A stretch of 35,068 nt of DNA from Hyphochytrium catenoides (Eukaryota > Sar > Hyphochytriomycetes > Hyphochytriales > Hyphochytriaceae), in NCBI GenBank assembly GCA_900088475.1, contig FLMG01002325.1, positions 4,161-39,228 on the forward strand, read 5' to 3'. The notes below the pieces were generated by a model that had not been told where the DNA came from, ran no database searches, and saw nothing but the letters and a program-made list of their open reading frames with translations. Positions within the stretch are counted from its first letter, which is position 1. Each line of letters opens with the position of its first letter. Made by a program: the position numbers and the translations under genes. Positions 32,996-35,068 of the stretch are shown piece after piece.

Positions 32996-35068
32996 CTAAC
33001 TCTGCGGGCCCTCGATCGTCGCTCCCGCAAGTGGCTCGCCTGTGAGCGTGTGAAAGACTTCAGTCCAGGGCATTGAGTGCAACGCATCGACAAGGATACC
33101 AAGATCTGGTCGCGAGAGAGACTGCAACTCTGCGACGATCTGAGGAAGGGAGAGAGAGGGAAGCTTGTGCAGCACAGAGAGAAGAAAGGGTCTCTCCTCC
33201 TCATCTCTATATGGCAAGCCTGCTACCGCGATAGAGAGAGAGAGAGAGCCTAATGTAGGGATAGAGGACGGAGACTCCTCTTCATGATCCCTTGTTGGCT
33301 TTCCTTCCGCTTTCTCTCTCTTTTCTGCTGTCTCTTTGCTTAGCACTGGCTCCATGGTAACTGTAGGAGAAGCAAGAATCCCGTTGCTTGTTTCTTCTCC
33401 CCTCTCTACCTCAGGGATGTCAATTTGCCCTGTCTGTATGCGGTCTTTGCTTACCCCCTTCTCTATGTCTTTCTTCCCTTCTCCATTCTCCCCATCTCTC
33501 TCGCTCTCTTCACTCTCTCCTACGTACTGCACATCAAAGGTTCCATTCATTCTGATCCTCAGGATCCTCGCTCTCCGCCATTCTCTCTCTACACTCTCTA
33601 AGGCTTGGGAGAGGACAGCGACAGTGCTTCCCTCTTTCAAAGAGAGAGAGAGGGTGCTCCGTATAGAAGAAGGGAGCTCGGGACATAGCGAAGTAGTGTC
33701 TTTCTTCCCTTCCACTTCCTCCCCTTCCTCTACGACCTGCGTGTGCTCATATGGCTCAGCGGGTGTCGAACTTTCCTTTGGCATAGAGAGAGAAGGGGAG
33801 ACAGCCGCTGTTTGAGCTATTGGGTTCTGCTGTGTCTCCGATGAAGAAAAAAGCAACCTCTCTTTCTTTACACCTTTCTCTATCCGCTGGTCGTCGCAGA
33901 ATCTGACGTCAAAGGTCCCATTCATACGGATTCGCTCTATCAGCGCCAAGGCTGGGGTCCCAGATGGAAGAAGGACAGAGAGAGTCATACCCTCTCTCGG
34001 AATACCACGGACAGACGTTTCTTGACTGGTATCTTTCTTTCTATCATCATTTCCCTTCGGCGTGTCTCTCTCTCTAGCCTCCCGAGGAAACGCAAGCTCT
34101 ATTGCATTCTTCAGACAAATGCTCTCCGGCACTCTATCCTCCCCCTTCTGCCGGTTGTCCTCTTGAGGGACGCTCCTTTCTCCCCATGGCGCTGTTCGCT
34201 CTCTCTCCTTTACTGTCTCCTGATCATCCAGCTGCGACTCCTTAGTGTTCTTCTCCTCGTCAGACTCTTTCTCATCATGAGAGAAGGGTGTCTTGCCTCT
34301 ATCGTTGTCTTGTTCGACCGCAGTAGGAAGAGGAAGTCTAGCTTCTTCAGAAAAGGGATCGCTGAAAAGGCATTTGTCTTCTCTCCTCTCTTTCTCTGTC
34401 TCTGACACGCTCTTTCTTATCTCTTGCGCCCTCCCTTGTTCAGTAAACAGTGGAAGAAGAGAACGAGGAAGGTCCTCTGTCCCGTTAGTCCGACAGTCCA
34501 GTTCTTTCTCTGCAGGAGAGAGATTCTCCGACAGGAAAGAAGATTCTGTTTCGTGGCTCCTTTCTCTACCGTTTCTCTCAGCGTCGTTCTCTCTTCCTTT
34601 CTCTTTCAAAGGAGAACTTCTGCTTGTCCCTAGAAGATTCTCTAGGGCTTCTTCTTCCTCCGTCCTCTCCCCCATCTCTTCTCTGAAGGTAAGAAGACGG
34701 GCAGAGGCAGTCTCCTCTGATAGAGCAAAGGCTCTGATGGCAGTCGCTAGAAGATCATCGGAGAGAAACTGGCCCTCCTCCTTCTCCCTCTTTCTCTCTT
34801 TCTCATATGTCGCGTGTTCCTCTCTCTCTTCTCTTGGACTTGGCAAATGTAATGAAGGGACTGTTCTGCTTTCGTCAGCTTGTCTCTCCTTCTCTATCGC
34901 CTCCTGACCGTCTGCGTCCTTACTATGGACTATGAGGTCTTCTCTCTCTTTTGACTGCGCCTGCTCTGGCTCTTTCTCGTCTAGGGCCACGCTCATCGCT
35001 GGAGGCCTAAGGACGCCTTCTTGCTGGTTCCTGATGATGGTTTCCTTTCTTTCAAGCTCTCTTTCAAC
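32996..35068 (-). CDS. Disordered Glu-rich protein with two Tudor-like domains, N-terminus cut by window
   Basis: The frame is open from the right edge of the window to the stop, 690 residues. An ATG at 34996 could start it, but 24 more in-frame codons run upstream to the edge, so the start may lie outside. The first 370 residues are Glu/Lys/Arg/Ser-rich and disordered. Two domains with the Tudor-like pattern follow. One has IERIRMNGTFDVRF and IEKGVKKERL (about 33880-33940). The other has WRRARILRIRMNGTFDVQYV and IEKGVSKDRI (about 33440-33610). Tudor folds read methylated Lys or Arg; that role is inferred. The C-terminal 80 residues (LPQIVAELQSLSRPDLGILV) look like a small folded helical domain. 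The sense strand is strongly purine-rich, like the gene at the other end of the window. Confidence 0.75.
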   Translation of the reverse strand, partial: VERELERKETIIRNQQEGVLRPPAMSVALDEKEPEQAQSKEREDLIVHSKDADGQEAIEKERQADESRTVPSLHLPSPREEREEHATYEKERKREKEEGQFLSDDLLATAIRAFALSEETASARLLTFREEMGERTEEEEALENLLGTSRSSPLKEKGRENDAERNGRERSHETESSFLSENLSPAEKELDCRTNGTEDLPRSLLPLFTEQGRAQEIRKSVSETEKERREDKCLFSDPFSEEARLPLPTAVEQDNDRGKTPFSHDEKESDEEKNTKESQLDDQETVKERERTAPWGERSVPQEDNRQKGEDRVPESICLKNAIELAFPREARERDTPKGNDDRKKDTSQETSVRGIPREGMTLSVLLPSGTPALALIERIRMNGTFDVRFCDDQRIEKGVKKERLLFSSSETQQNPIAQTAAVSPSLSMPKESSTPAEPYEHTQVVEEGEEVEGKKDTTSLCPELPSSIRSTLSLSLKEGSTVAVLSQALESVEREWRRARILRIRMNGTFDVQYVGESEESERDGENGEGKKDIEKGVSKDRIQTGQIDIPEVERGEETSNGILASPTVTMEPVLSKETAEKREKAEGKPTRDHEEESPSSIPTLGSLSLSIAVAGLPYRDEEERPFLLSVLHKLPSLSLPQIVAELQSLSRPDLGILVDALHSMPWTEVFHTLTGEPLAGATIEGPQS

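Overview
The window is nuclear DNA from a eukaryotic microbe. Genes are broken by GT-AG introns, the shortest convincing one about 58 nt and the longest about 480 nt. There are eukaryote-only families, AATAAA polyadenylation signals and long CT/GA microsatellites. No rRNA, tRNA, transposon, prophage or CRISPR was recognised. The many C-x4-C...G-x-C-x2-H zinc-knuckle repeats (often labelled 'WRKY19-like') and the Tudor-like NGTFDV...EKGV domains are common in stramenopiles. I infer an oomycete, alga or related protist, but the lineage is not proven by this window. Splice junctions were joined by hand, using the reading phase on both sides of each junction.

Layout. 0.3-5.4 kb (+): a large E/R/K-rich coiled-coil protein with Sfi1-like Trp-Arg motifs; its exons are purine-rich and its introns pyrimidine-rich. 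5.6-8.0 kb (-): a CAMK-type Ser/Thr kinase in at least seven exons, with a hole at its hinge beside an N base in a GA microsatellite. 9.2-9.9 kb (+): GAR1, the H/ACA snoRNP protein. 10.3-12.3 kb (-): an intronless ankyrin plus six-helix TRP-like channel. 13.6-15.6 kb (+): intronless NADPH-cytochrome P450 reductase. 15.8-17.6 kb (-): a TatD nuclease (TATDN1 type), seven exons. 18.8-19.7 kb (+): an orphan Ser/Pro-rich protein. 19.9-21.4 kb (-): an F-box/leucine-rich-repeat protein. 22.1-22.7 kb (+): FKBP12. 22.9-23.2 kb (-): the terminal exon of a single-pass membrane protein. 23.9-24.1 kb (-): the last exon of an unrecognised charged protein. 24.7-26.2 kb (+): an orphan coiled-coil protein. 27.5-28.9 kb (+): a 13-repeat zinc-knuckle protein. 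30.0-32.4 kb (+): mitochondrial-type acetoacetyl-CoA thiolase. 33.0 kb to the right edge (-): a disordered protein with two Tudor-like domains, cut by the window edge.

The genes look like ordinary, unrelated housekeeping and lineage-specific genes, not an operon or cluster. I see no evidence of one multi-gene system. The least ordinary material is the Sfi1-like gene with opposite base skew in exons and introns, the TRP-like channel, the internally duplicated zinc-knuckle protein and the duplicated Tudor-like protein.
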